NCBI RefSeq assembly: GCF_002101885.1
Contig: NZ_LQPS01000037.1
Coordinates: 1-64,000 of the forward strand
DNA length: 64,000 nt
Source: Mycolicibacter senuensis
GTDB lineage: Bacteria > Actinomycetota > Actinomycetes > Mycobacteriales > Mycobacteriaceae
Direction of reading: 5' to 3'
Shown here: positions 18,051 to 28,716 of the stretch, one piece after another
Layout: every line of letters starts with the position of its first letter
How positions within the stretch are numbered: position 1 is the first letter of the stretch
The notes under the pieces: generated by a model
Told to the model about the DNA's origin: nothing
Database searches by the model: none
What the model saw: only the letters and a program-made list of their open reading frames with translations
Program-made: the position numbers and the translations under genes

Positions 18051-19310
18051 TCAGGCGGCCAGGCCGGCCTGCTTGTCGCGCCGCCAACTCCGCACGGTCG
18101 AGATCGCGGTCTTGAGCCCGCGACGCCGGCCGGTCACCGGGTCGGCTCCGGTCGACCCCGGGCCCAGCTCGGCGAACATCCGCTCGCTGCGAGTCTCCGG
18201 GGCGTCATCGGCGGTGTCACGCAGGAATCGGTCCGGCAGCGACAGTTTGGCGATGGTGCGCCAGGTCTTGCCGTACTGCACCAGGAAGGGGCCCGAGGTG
18301 TAGGGCAGGTCGTAGCGCTCGCAGATCTCGCGCACCCGCACCGCGATCTCGGGGTAGCGGTTGCTGGGCAGGTCCGGGTACAGGTGGTGTTCGATCTGAT
18401 GGGACAGACTGCCGCTGAAGAACCGCATCGGCTGCCCGGCGTCGATGTTGGCACTGCCCAACAACTGCCGCAGATACCAATGGCCGCGCGTCTCCCCGTC
18501 CATGTCGGTCTTGGTGAATTTCTCTGCGCCGTCCGGGAAGTGACCGCAGAAGATGATCGCGTTGGACCACACGTTGCGGATCACGTTGGCGATCGCATTG
18601 GCCTTCAGCGTCGAACCGAACGTCGCGCCGGGCGACAGCGCGGTCAGCGCCGGGAACGCGACGTAGTCCTTGAACAACTGCCGACCGGCTTTGGCGGCGA
18701 ACTCCCGCAGCCGCACCAGCGTCGCCGCACGATCGCTTCGGCCCATGAAGATCTTGCCGACCTCCAGGTGCTGCAAGGCGACTCCCCACTCGAACCCGAC
18801 CGCCAGCATCGTGTTGTAGAACAGGTTGAACAGGTTGAAGCGCTTCCAGGGCGCGTCACGAGTGACCCGCAGCAGGCCGTAGCCGACGTCGTCGTCCATC
18901 CCGAGGATGTTGGTGTACTTGTGATGCTGGAAGTTGTGGGTGAAGCGCCAGTGCTTGGACAACCCCGCCATGTCCCACTCCCAGCCGCTGGAGTGGATCT
19001 CCGGGTCGTTCATCCAGTCCCACTGGCCGTGCATGACGTTGTGGCCGATCTCCATGTTCTCGATGATCTTGGCGACGCCCAGCGTCGCGGTGCCGGCCCA
19101 GCGGACCGAGCGTCGCGAGCCGGCGGCCAGCATCACCCGGCCGGTCACCTCGAGCACCCGCTGCGCGGCGATGGTGCGACGGATATAGCGGGCGTCACGC
19201 TCACCGCGGGATGCCTCGATGTCACGGCGGATCTCGTCGAGCTCAGCGGCGAGATTCTCCACATCGGCGTCGCTGAGATGCGCGAACACCTCGACGTCGG
19301 TTACCGCCAT
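18051..19310 (-). CDS. desA3: Membrane acyl-CoA/fatty acid desaturase (DesA3-like)
   Basis: 419 residues with the three His boxes of membrane di-iron desaturases: HNVMHGQWDW (HxxxH), HNFQHHKYTN (HxxHH) and SHQIEHHLYPD (HxxHH). It is expected to introduce the delta-9 double bond into stearoyl-CoA, receiving electrons from the adjacent reductase. The position downstream of the reductase and convergent with rsgA matches Rv3229c. The upstream 86 bp contain two CCTACG-type operator sites that overlap the probable promoter. Confidence 0.93.
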   Translation of the reverse strand: MAVTDVEVFAHLSDADVENLAAELDEIRRDIEASRGERDARYIRRTIAAQRVLEVTGRVMLAAGSRRSVRWAGTATLGVAKIIENMEIGHNVMHGQWDWMNDPEIHSSGWEWDMAGLSKHWRFTHNFQHHKYTNILGMDDDVGYGLLRVTRDAPWKRFNLFNLFYNTMLAVGFEWGVALQHLEVGKIFMGRSDRAATLVRLREFAAKAGRQLFKDYVAFPALTALSPGATFGSTLKANAIANVIRNVWSNAIIFCGHFPDGAEKFTKTDMDGETRGHWYLRQLLGSANIDAGQPMRFFSGSLSHQIEHHLYPDLPSNRYPEIAVRVREICERYDLPYTSGPFLVQYGKTWRTIAKLSLPDRFLRDTADDAPETRSERMFAELGPGSTGADPVTGRRRGLKTAISTVRSWRRDKQAGLAA

Positions 19311-19347
19311 CGAACCGCCTTTCGGGCACGTGATACCAAAACTTTAG

Positions 19348-19383
19348 ACCTACGCTATCGTAACCTACGTTGACGTAGGTTAC
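19348..19383 (-). promoter_or_regulatory. Operator sites upstream of desA3
   Basis: There are two sites. A perfect inverted repeat with 10-bp arms (GTAACCTACG / CGTAGGTTAC, spacer TTGA) spans 19360-19383. An overlapping weaker site, ACCTACG-CTAT-CGTAACC, lies at 19348-19365. The same ACCTACG-N4-CGTAACC pattern recurs at the start of the reductase gene (20548-20565). The sites cover plausible -10 elements for desA3 on the minus strand, which suggests repression by a TetR-type lipid sensor. The regulator itself is not identifiable here. Confidence 0.65.
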
Positions 19384-19396
19384 CAGCGGGTAACCC

Positions 19397-20542
19397 TCAG
19401 ACGTCCAGCTCGCAGTCGCCCGCCGCCGTCGAGATGCACGTCTGGATGCGGGTGCCCGGCTCATGATCGGCACCGGTGCGCAGATCGCGGACCTGGCCGG
19501 CGGTCAACTCCACCACACAGGACTGGCAGATGCCCATCCGGCAGCCGAACGGCATCTGCACCCCGACGCTCTCACCGGCCTCGAGCAGCGTCGTCGCCGC
19601 ATCCGTGACCACGCTCTTGCCGCTGGCGGCGAAGCTAACCGTGCCGCCCCCGTCGGACACGGCGGTACGCGCGAGGGTGAATCGCTCGATATGCAGCCGG
19701 TCGGCGATCCCGGCGGCCGCCCAGATGCGCTCGGCGTCGGCCAGCAGCGCCGCCGGCCCGCACGCCCAGGCCTGCCGGCCGCGCCAGTCGGGCACCTCCA
19801 CGTCCAGCGGGCCGGGGCCCGACAGATCCAGCCGGCCTTCGGTGCGCGTGGCGCGCAACAGCAGCCGGTAGCCGGGGTGCGCACGCGCCAGGTCCGCCAA
19901 CTCGTCGGCGAACAGCACGTCGGCGGCGGTGGGCGCCGAGTGCAGGTGCACCACGTCGGTGATGCCGTCCCGGCGGGCCAGAGTCCGCAGCATCGACATC
20001 ACCGGGGTGATGCCGGACCCCGCGGTCAGGAACAACACCGTGGCCGGCGGCGGATCGGGCAGCACGAACTCGCCCTGCGGGGCGGCCAGCCGCACCACGG
20101 TGCCCGGGGCGACGCCGTCCACCAGATGGCTGGACAGGAAGCCCTCGGGCATCGCCTTGACGGTGATCGCGACGGTGCGTGCCCCGGTCACCGGGCTGGA
20201 GGTCAGCGAGTAGGACCGCCAGCGCCAGCGGCCGTCGACCAGCAGGCCGATGCCGATGTACTGACCGGCCCGGTAGTCGAAGTGAAAACCCCAGCCCGGT
20301 TTGATGACCAGCGTCGCCGAATCGGACGTCTCACGCCGCACCTCCAGCACCCGTCCGCGCAGCTCACGGGCCGACCACAGCGGGTTGGCCAACCGCAGGT
20401 AGTCATCCGGCAGCAGCGGCGTGGTGATCCGCGTGGCGATGCGGCGCAACGCGTTCCAACCCGGATGCCGGTCGGCGCCGGCGACGGTCGGCCGTTTGGT
20501 GTCGCCGATGTTCGCGGTGACCGCGGAATGTTTCTTGCTCAC
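19397..20542 (-). CDS. Ferredoxin-fused oxidoreductase, electron donor to the desaturase (Rv3230c-like)
   Basis: 381 residues with a GTG start ([13 protein letters not shown]). FAD-binding region: [12 protein letters not shown](P)-binding region: [19 protein letters not shown]. The C-terminal plant-type 2Fe-2S ferredoxin domain has Cys in [13 protein letters not shown] and a last ligand in IQTCIS. It transfers electrons from NADPH to the desaturase, as shown for Rv3230c-DesA3. It is the first gene of the reductase-desaturase unit. An operator overlaps its start region. Confidence 0.93.
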   Translation of the reverse strand: MSKKHSAVTANIGDTKRPTVAGADRHPGWNALRRIATRITTPLLPDDYLRLANPLWSARELRGRVLEVRRETSDSATLVIKPGWGFHFDYRAGQYIGIGLLVDGRWRWRSYSLTSSPVTGARTVAITVKAMPEGFLSSHLVDGVAPGTVVRLAAPQGEFVLPDPPPATVLFLTAGSGITPVMSMLRTLARRDGITDVVHLHSAPTAADVLFADELADLARAHPGYRLLLRATRTEGRLDLSGPGPLDVEVPDWRGRQAWACGPAALLADAERIWAAAGIADRLHIERFTLARTAVSDGGGTVSFAASGKSVVTDAATTLLEAGESVGVQMPFGCRMGICQSCVVELTAGQVRDLRTGADHEPGTRIQTCISTAAGDCELDV

Positions 20543-20547
20543 GATAA

Positions 20548-20565
20548 ACCTACGGTAGCGTAACC
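20548..20565 (-). promoter_or_regulatory. Operator site at the reductase gene start
   Basis: ACCTACG-GTAG-CGTAACC has the same arms as the weaker desA3 site at 19348-19365 and differs only in the 4-bp spacer. It lies 6 bp upstream of the GTG at 20542, so binding would block initiation of the reductase transcript. It supports joint control of reductase and desaturase. Confidence 0.6.
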
Positions 20566-20579
20566 CGGCCCGGCCGACA

Positions 20580-21089
20580 TCAGAGCAGGTCGAGCAGGAA
20601 CGGCAGTTCCTGGGTGGCATACCAGGCCAGGTCGTGGTCCTGGGCATCGCCGACGGTCAGTTCGGCGTCCTCGTCGCCGAGGTCGGCGTCATCGATCGCC
20701 GCCACCGCCGCGCGCACCGCCGCTTCGGCGGCCGCGTTGTCCACGTAGGCCGCAACCACGTCGCCGATCTCAACCGGCCCGGCCAACCGCACCACGGCGG
20801 TATCGAGATCGGGGCGCACAGCGGCTCCGTCGACCTCGGCGACCAGCACCGCCCGGCGGGTGGGCGGCGACTCGTCGTCCGGACCCGCGCCGGCGGCACC
20901 GAGCAACCGCAGCGAGGCCAGCGCCGCCTCGCCGAGTGCCACCTCGGCCAGTTCCTCGTCGTCGCCGTGGGCATAGGACTCCCGCAGCGCCGGTGTCACG
21001 GCGAACGCGGTCCCGCTGACCGCCCGCAGTGACCCGTCGGCGACCAGTTGGCCGAGCATGGCCAGCGTTGCCGGGATGTAGACCCGCAT
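20580..21089 (-). CDS. Conserved actinobacterial protein of the Rv3231c/DUF6912 type
   Basis: 169 residues from ATG 21089 ([19 protein letters not shown]). It is acidic and Ala-rich, with no membrane segment or catalytic motif that I recognise. The position between ppk2 and the desaturase reductase matches Rv3231c, and the start MRVYIPAT is characteristic of that family. Function unknown. Confidence 0.8.
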   Translation of the reverse strand: MRVYIPATLAMLGQLVADGSLRAVSGTAFAVTPALRESYAHGDDEELAEVALGEAALASLRLLGAAGAGPDDESPPTRRAVLVAEVDGAAVRPDLDTAVVRLAGPVEIGDVVAAYVDNAAAEAAVRAAVAAIDDADLGDEDAELTVGDAQDHDLAWYATQELPFLLDLL

Positions 21090-21174
21090 GAGCGAAGACC
21101 CTAGCCGCGATCGCGAGCGCGGCGAAGCCGGGCGACTGGGGGCACGTCCCACTTGCGGGGGAGGGTCGCGGCCA

Positions 21175-22002
21175 TCAAGCACCGCCGGTCGTCGCGGCCG
21201 GCAGCGTCGCCGCGTAGTCCTCGACGTAGCGGTAGTTTCCGCGGTCGGGGCGCTGGTAACCATCGCCGGCCACCGGCTGATCCGGCAGTTCCACCTGCGG
21301 AAGCGCCACCTCGCGGTAGGGAATCGTCGACAGCAGGTGCGCCATCATGTTCAGCCGCGCGTGCTTCTTGATCTCGGACTCGACGACGTACCAGGGGCTC
21401 GACGCGACGTCGGTGTGCGCCATCATCTCGTCTCGGGCCCGCGAGTAGTCGTCCCAGCGATTCACCGACTCGAGGTCCATCGGGGACAGCTTCCACTGCT
21501 TGAGTCGATCGTTGCGCCGCTTGCGAAACCGACGTAGCTGTTCGTCCTGGGATACCGAGAACCAGTACTTGCGCAACAGGATTCCGTCGTCGATCAGCAG
21601 TTGCTCGAAGACCGGGGCCTGCTCGAGGAAGCGCGCATGCTCGTCGGCCGTGCAGAACCCCATCACCTTCTCCACGCCGGCACGGTTGTACCAGGACCGG
21701 TCGAAGAGGGTGATCTCGCCACGCGCCGGCAGCGCGGCGACGTAACGCTGGAAGTACCACTGCCCGCGTTCGCGTTCGGTGGGCGCCGGGAGGGCCGCCA
21801 CGTGGACCACCCGCGGGTTGAGGCTCTCGGTGATCCGCTTGATCACACCGCCTTTGCCGGCCGCGTCGCGGCCTTCGAAGATCACCACGACTCGGGCGCC
21901 GGAGCCCCGCACCCACTCCTGGAGTTTGACGAATTCGGTCTGCAGGCGCAGCAACTCGGCCTCGTACACATCGTCGGCGATCGGGGTCTGCGCACCGCTC
22001 AC
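21175..22002 (-). CDS. ppk2: Polyphosphate kinase 2 family protein
   Basis: 275 residues. Walker A: FEGRDAAGKGGVIKR (about 43-56). Walker B/lid region: LFDRSWYNRAGVEKVMGF. Further marks are RKYWFSVSQDEQ and WYVVESEIKKHARLN. PPK2 enzymes phosphorylate nucleoside diphosphates from polyphosphate. The GTG start overlaps the TGA of the upstream acyltransferase gene (GTGA), so the two are coupled. The position matches Rv3232c. Confidence 0.93.
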   Translation of the reverse strand: MSGAQTPIADDVYEAELLRLQTEFVKLQEWVRGSGARVVVIFEGRDAAGKGGVIKRITESLNPRVVHVAALPAPTERERGQWYFQRYVAALPARGEITLFDRSWYNRAGVEKVMGFCTADEHARFLEQAPVFEQLLIDDGILLRKYWFSVSQDEQLRRFRKRRNDRLKQWKLSPMDLESVNRWDDYSRARDEMMAHTDVASSPWYVVESEIKKHARLNMMAHLLSTIPYREVALPQVELPDQPVAGDGYQRPDRGNYRYVEDYAATLPAATTGGA

Positions 22003-23393
22003 GTGGCTGCCTCCAACAGTTCGGCCAGCGCCTCGTCCAACAGCGCCGAGACCAGCCCGACGTCGCTCATCGACTTGCGGTCGGCGTGGACCCCGTAGTA
22101 CAGCGTGCCGTTGTAGGACGTGACCCCGATGGTGAACGCCTTGTTGGGCAGCAGCGGGGGCACACTGTAGGTCTCGAGCAGTTTGGCGCCGCAGACGTAC
22201 AGCTGCCGCTGCGCCCCGGGCGCATTGGTGATCAACAGGTTGAACACCCGCCCGGAGAAGCCGGCGAACGCGGTGGCCACCCGAACGCCCATCGCATGCA
22301 GCGTCGGCGGCGCGAAGCCCGACACGGTCAAGATGGTGCGAGCATCCACCAGGCCGGTCGACGTCGGGTGCGATTCGGTGGCGTAGGCGATCTGGGACAG
22401 CCGCACCACCGGATTGGGTTCTCCGACCGGCAGATCCACCAGGAACGGGGTGACCGCGCCGATCGGCTGGCCCGCGGTGTCGTACTCGTGGTCGGGGTAC
22501 ACCGACAGCGGCGCCATCGCCCGCACCGTCCGCGTCGAGGACACCGGCTCGCCCCGGGACAGCAGCCAGTTGCGCAGTGCCCCGGTGATCACGGCGAGCA
22601 CGACGTCGTTGATCGCGCAGTCGTAGCGGGCGCGAACCGTGCGATAGTCCTCCAGCGCACCGTGCGCCACCGTGAACAGGCGGTTCTGCGACACCTGGGT
22701 GTTGAGCGGGGTATGCGGTGCGGTGCCGCGCATCATCGCCCGGGCGGTGTCGAATGCCTTGCGGCCCACCCAGGTCAGCGGGTCGCTGAACGTCGATCCC
22801 ACCGCCTGCAGCTGGGTTCGAGGTGCGGCCACCCAGTCCCCGACCGCCCCGAGGACCAGTTCGACGGCGCCGGGCTCGCGCCGCGGAACCCAGATGTCCT
22901 CGTCGAACGGCGGGGGGCGCTGGGTCCGGTCGACCAGGACGTGCCCGAGCGCCGGCGCCGCCATTCCGTTGACCAGCGCCTGATGCGACTTGATGTAGAG
23001 CGCGATGCGGTTGTCGGCCAGCCCCTCGATCAGGTACAGCTCCCACAGCGGCCGGTGCCGATCCAGCGGCTGCTGCCCGAGATGGGCGATCAGCTCGTGC
23101 AGCTGGCGGTCGCTGCCCGGCGAGGGCACCGCCAGATGGCGCACGTGATAGGTGATGTCGAACTCGTGGTCGTCGACCCACACCGGCCGGGCCAGGCTCA
23201 TCGTGACTTCGCGGATCTTCTGCCGGTAATTCGGGATCTGCGGCAGCCGCTGCTCGACGGTGCCCAGCAGCTGCTCATAGCCCAACCCGCCGCGCGGCCG
23301 GCGCAGGATGAACAGCGATTGCACGTACATCGGCGTGGTCGTGTTCTCCAGCCGGTAGAAGGCCGCATCCGTCGCCGACAGCCGGTTCACCAT
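21999..23393 (-). CDS. tgs3: WS/DGAT-family acyltransferase (Tgs3-like) with degenerate active site
   Basis: 464 residues from MVNRLSATDAAFYRLE. The fold is that of wax ester synthase/diacylglycerol acyltransferases: N-terminal acceptor domain, PLWELYLIEGL, and C-terminal NAPGAQRQLYVCG. The catalytic motif HHxxxDG reads HQALVNG (137-143): the second His is Gln and the Asp is Asn. Synteny corresponds to Rv3234c-Rv3233c, which I recall as two genes in M. tuberculosis; here the frame is intact. Acyltransferase activity is doubtful unless other residues take over. Confidence 0.85.
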   Translation of the reverse strand: MVNRLSATDAAFYRLENTTTPMYVQSLFILRRPRGGLGYEQLLGTVEQRLPQIPNYRQKIREVTMSLARPVWVDDHEFDITYHVRHLAVPSPGSDRQLHELIAHLGQQPLDRHRPLWELYLIEGLADNRIALYIKSHQALVNGMAAPALGHVLVDRTQRPPPFDEDIWVPRREPGAVELVLGAVGDWVAAPRTQLQAVGSTFSDPLTWVGRKAFDTARAMMRGTAPHTPLNTQVSQNRLFTVAHGALEDYRTVRARYDCAINDVVLAVITGALRNWLLSRGEPVSSTRTVRAMAPLSVYPDHEYDTAGQPIGAVTPFLVDLPVGEPNPVVRLSQIAYATESHPTSTGLVDARTILTVSGFAPPTLHAMGVRVATAFAGFSGRVFNLLITNAPGAQRQLYVCGAKLLETYSVPPLLPNKAFTIGVTSYNGTLYYGVHADRKSMSDVGLVSALLDEALAELLEAAT

Positions 23394-23527
23394 CGCCGCC
23401 CGCCCTCCCTGCTGACTCGATTCGGCCTGGCGCGCGACACCCACCGGAACCAGAACCGGAGAAACACTGCCGCTCACGGTAGCCCGCCGCCGGAGCGCCG
23501 CGCACCCGGATACGGCCGCGCCGTGAT

Positions 23528-23545
23528 TGTGCGATGATCGCCACA
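23528..23545. promoter_or_regulatory. Inverted repeat between divergent tgs3-like and Rv3235-like genes
   Basis: TGTG-CGATGATCG-C-CACA is a near-palindrome: GCGAT-G-ATCGC is perfect and the TGTG/CACA outer arms are offset by one base. It lies in the 206-bp intergenic region between the divergent genes. The outer half-sites resemble a CRP-type site but the spacing is one base off. No other signal is clear in this region. Confidence 0.25.
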
Positions 23546-23599
23546 CATCCTGCCACTCTCCAGCAGGGTCATCCGTCGGATCGATCGTGGAGAGCTGCT

Positions 23600-24127
23600 G
23601 TGACCGTGGACCCATCCCCGCCCGTACACCCGACCGTCGCCCCGGTGATCGACTACGAGCCACCGGCCCGTACGGCGGCGCAGCGCCGGCCGGCGCACCA
23701 TTGGCCACCGGCCGGGCCCCGGCCCCGGCGCGGACATCCCCCCGGAGTTCGGCCGGACCGGCCCCCGCGTCACCGGCTGCCGCCACCGTTGCAGTCGGCC
23801 GTCGTGTTCGCCGACGCCGCGCTGCGCCGGGTTCTGGAGGTCATCGATGGTCGCCGTTCAGCGGCGCATATGTATCCGCTACTCGCCGCGGGACTGGCCG
23901 AGTCGGTGCTGCCGGTGCGCGCCGGCGCGGCCGCCCGCAGCGGGCCGGCGACACTGCAGCGGGTGCGCGTGCAACCGACCGGATCAGCCGAGCCGGCCAC
24001 CGCCGTCGAGGCTTTCGGCACCTACCGGCGCGGCCGGCGTACCCACGCGCTGGCCTGTCGTATCGAGCAGGTGGCCGCGAACGGACCGGGCATGGCCTGG
24101 CAGATCGTCGCCCTGCACATCGGCTGA
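23600..24127 (+). CDS. Rv3235-family protein
   Basis: About 175 residues from GTG 23600, which follows GGAG at SD distance; an in-frame ATG at 23534 is the alternative. The N-terminal half is Pro/Arg/His-rich and probably unstructured. The C-terminal ~100 residues (VVFADAALRRVLEVIDGRR ... VEAFGTYRRGRRTHALACRIEQ) form a small alpha/beta domain with no catalytic motif that I recognise. The position is upstream of and convergent with secA1. The Rv3236c-Rv3239c genes I expect between Rv3235 and secA1 in M. tuberculosis are absent. Confidence 0.75.
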   Translation: MTVDPSPPVHPTVAPVIDYEPPARTAAQRRPAHHWPPAGPRPRRGHPPGVRPDRPPRHRLPPPLQSAVVFADAALRRVLEVIDGRRSAAHMYPLLAAGLAESVLPVRAGAAARSGPATLQRVRVQPTGSAEPATAVEAFGTYRRGRRTHALACRIEQVAANGPGMAWQIVALHIG

Positions 24128-24136
24128 GGGCGGGTC

Positions 24137-26914
<2,778 letters not shown>

Positions 26915-27044
26915 GGCTGGTCCCCTACTCAGTCTTCGTCTATTACGAGCGTCACCCATGGTAGGTGACGCTGCTGCGCAGCCCGGTTTTGCCGCGGCCG
27001 AGCAGTGTCAGGACGGCTTTCCCGCAGCGTCGGTTCGGGCGGCG

Positions 27045-27761
27045 TCAGACCAATCGGATCAGTCCGTAGTCGTAGGCGTGGCGGCGGTACACCACCGACG
27101 GCTGGTCGCTCTCCTTGTCGTGGAACAGGAAGAAGTCGTGGCCGACCAACTCCATCTCGTAGAGCGCGTCATCGACCGACATCGGCGTGGCGGTGTGCTC
27201 CTTGGTGCGCACTATCCGGCCCGGCTCGTGATCGTGACCGTGCCCATCAAAGGGATGGCCGTGCGCGGACCCGTCGCGGTCCGGCTCGGCGGTGCCGTCC
27301 CGGTTGAACGCCGCGGCGAGGAACTCCGGGTCCAGCGTCGTCGCACCGGTCGCCTCGGCCACCGACAACGGCGTCTTGTCGCCGTAGGAGACGTTGCGGC
27401 GGCCCTTGTGGCGCCGCAACCGGCCCTCCAGCCGGTCGATCGCGGCCTCGAACGCGGCGTAGAAGCTGTTGGCGCGGGCCTCGCCGCGGATCACCGGCCC
27501 GCGACCGTGCGCGGTGATGTCGATCTGCTGGCAGGATTTTCGCTGCCGGCGGTTGTTGGCGTGTTTGAGCTCGACGTCGAACAGCCGGATGGAGCGGTCC
27601 AGCCGCTCCAGCCGGGCCAGCTTCTGGGCGACATAGACCCGGAAGTGGTCCGGGATCTCGACGTTGCGGCCCTTGACCACGATCTCCGCTCCGGTCGGCT
27701 GCTCCGGGCTGTCGTCGGCGTCGACCTGCGTACGACTGGTTTCCACGAATTGACTTGCCAT
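27045..27761 (-). CDS. hpf: Long-form ribosome hibernation-promoting factor
   Basis: About 238 residues from ATG 27761 (MASQFVETSRTQV); GTG 27770 is possible. N-terminal HPF/YfiA domain: IVVKGRNVEIPDHFRVYVAQKL ... ANSFYAAFEAAIDRLE. The C-terminal dimerisation domain ends DFFLFHDKESDQPSVVYRRHAYDYGLIRL. The linker carries a His-rich GHPFDGHGHDHEPG segment. Long HPFs pair 70S ribosomes into 100S dimers in stationary phase or hypoxia. The position next to secA1 matches Rv3241c. Confidence 0.93.
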   Translation of the reverse strand: MASQFVETSRTQVDADDSPEQPTGAEIVVKGRNVEIPDHFRVYVAQKLARLERLDRSIRLFDVELKHANNRRQRKSCQQIDITAHGRGPVIRGEARANSFYAAFEAAIDRLEGRLRRHKGRRNVSYGDKTPLSVAEATGATTLDPEFLAAAFNRDGTAEPDRDGSAHGHPFDGHGHDHEPGRIVRTKEHTATPMSVDDALYEMELVGHDFFLFHDKESDQPSVVYRRHAYDYGLIRLV

Positions 27762-27906
27762 GCTCGACACTCTTTTCTCGTCGTCTCGACCACGTACTGC
27801 TGCGCCTTTACGGTCCAGCGAACCTCTTGATGACGACCGTAGCCATGCCGCCGGATACGTGCCACCGGTTTGACGGACCCGTTGCCGGTTGGTTGCCGTG
27901 ACGGCA

Positions 27907-28548
27907 TCAGGCGGCCGCGATCACCAGCGCGGCGATCACCCGAACGCCGCCGGCCCGCAGTACCCGCACCGACTCGGCCAGGGTGGCGCCGGTGGTGACG
28001 ACGTCGTCGACGATCACGACATCGCCGCCGGCGGCGGGCAGCCTGCGGCGGCACAACAGCACCCGGCCGGCGATGTTGCGTTCCCGGGCACCGCTGCCCA
28101 GCCCGACCGAGTCGCGGGTCAGCGCGCGCATCCGCAGCGCGGGCACCACGGTCATACCGGGCCGGCGCGCCGTCGCGGCGGCCGCTATCCGCCCGATCGG
28201 GTCACCGCCGCGCTGGCGGGCCGCGCTGCGCCGGGTGGGCGCGGGAATCAGCGTCAGCGGCAGGTCGACCATCCGCCAGCACAGCAGCCGGTGCAGCGCC
28301 TCAGCCAGCGCCGACGCCAGCGGGGTGATCAGGTCGGTGCGCCCGTGCTCTTTCACCGCGACGATCGCCGCCCGGCGGGCTCCGGCGTAGCGGCCCAGCG
28401 CGAACACCGGCACCTGCGGGTCCAGCCGCGGACTCACCAGCCGCGGCTCGTCGGGCCCGATGGCCAGCTGCGCCGCGCAGCCGGGACACCACCGGGTCGC
28501 CGGGGCGCCGCAGCCACCACACTGCCGGGGAAGCACGAGGTCGAGCAC
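27907..28548 (-). CDS. comF: ComF-family phosphoribosyltransferase
   Basis: About 213 residues from GTG 28548 (MLDLVLPRQCGGCG); upstream GTG/TTG starts at 28572/28578 are possible. An N-terminal Cys cluster, CGGC...CPGC, suggests zinc binding. The PRPP-binding loop is VVIVDDVVTTGATL. Other conserved pieces are PAPTRRSAARQRGGDP and ARERNIAGR. ComF proteins are linked to DNA uptake or nucleotide salvage; the mycobacterial role is not established. It corresponds to Rv3242c. Confidence 0.88.
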   Translation of the reverse strand: MLDLVLPRQCGGCGAPATRWCPGCAAQLAIGPDEPRLVSPRLDPQVPVFALGRYAGARRAAIVAVKEHGRTDLITPLASALAEALHRLLCWRMVDLPLTLIPAPTRRSAARQRGGDPIGRIAAAATARRPGMTVVPALRMRALTRDSVGLGSGARERNIAGRVLLCRRRLPAAGGDVVIVDDVVTTGATLAESVRVLRAGGVRVIAALVIAAA

Positions 28549-28658
28549 AACGGCGAAACTGCCATCGCCCACCGACAATCGGCGCCTACTACGCGATGTC
28601 GTATTTCGGTGTCAAGGGGCCTTGGTCAGCAACAATGCTAACGCCGGACCCCAAAACC

Positions 28659-28708
28659 GTGAGCTCACTAACAGATTCACGAATTTTTGCCGCCGCTGCT
28701 GTTAGCGT
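28659..28708 (+). promoter_or_regulatory. Promoter region of the NO reductase operon
   Basis: A perfect palindrome, GTGAGCTCAC, lies at 28659-28668. A -10 candidate, TAGCGT, lies at 28703-28708. With normal spacing the transcript would begin at about 28715-28717, that is at or next to the ATG, so the mRNA is probably leaderless. No SD precedes ATG 28717. The palindrome centre lies about 50 bp before the predicted start, a plausible activator position. The divergent comF gene shares the region. Confidence 0.4.
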
Positions 28709-28716
28709 CCCCGTCC

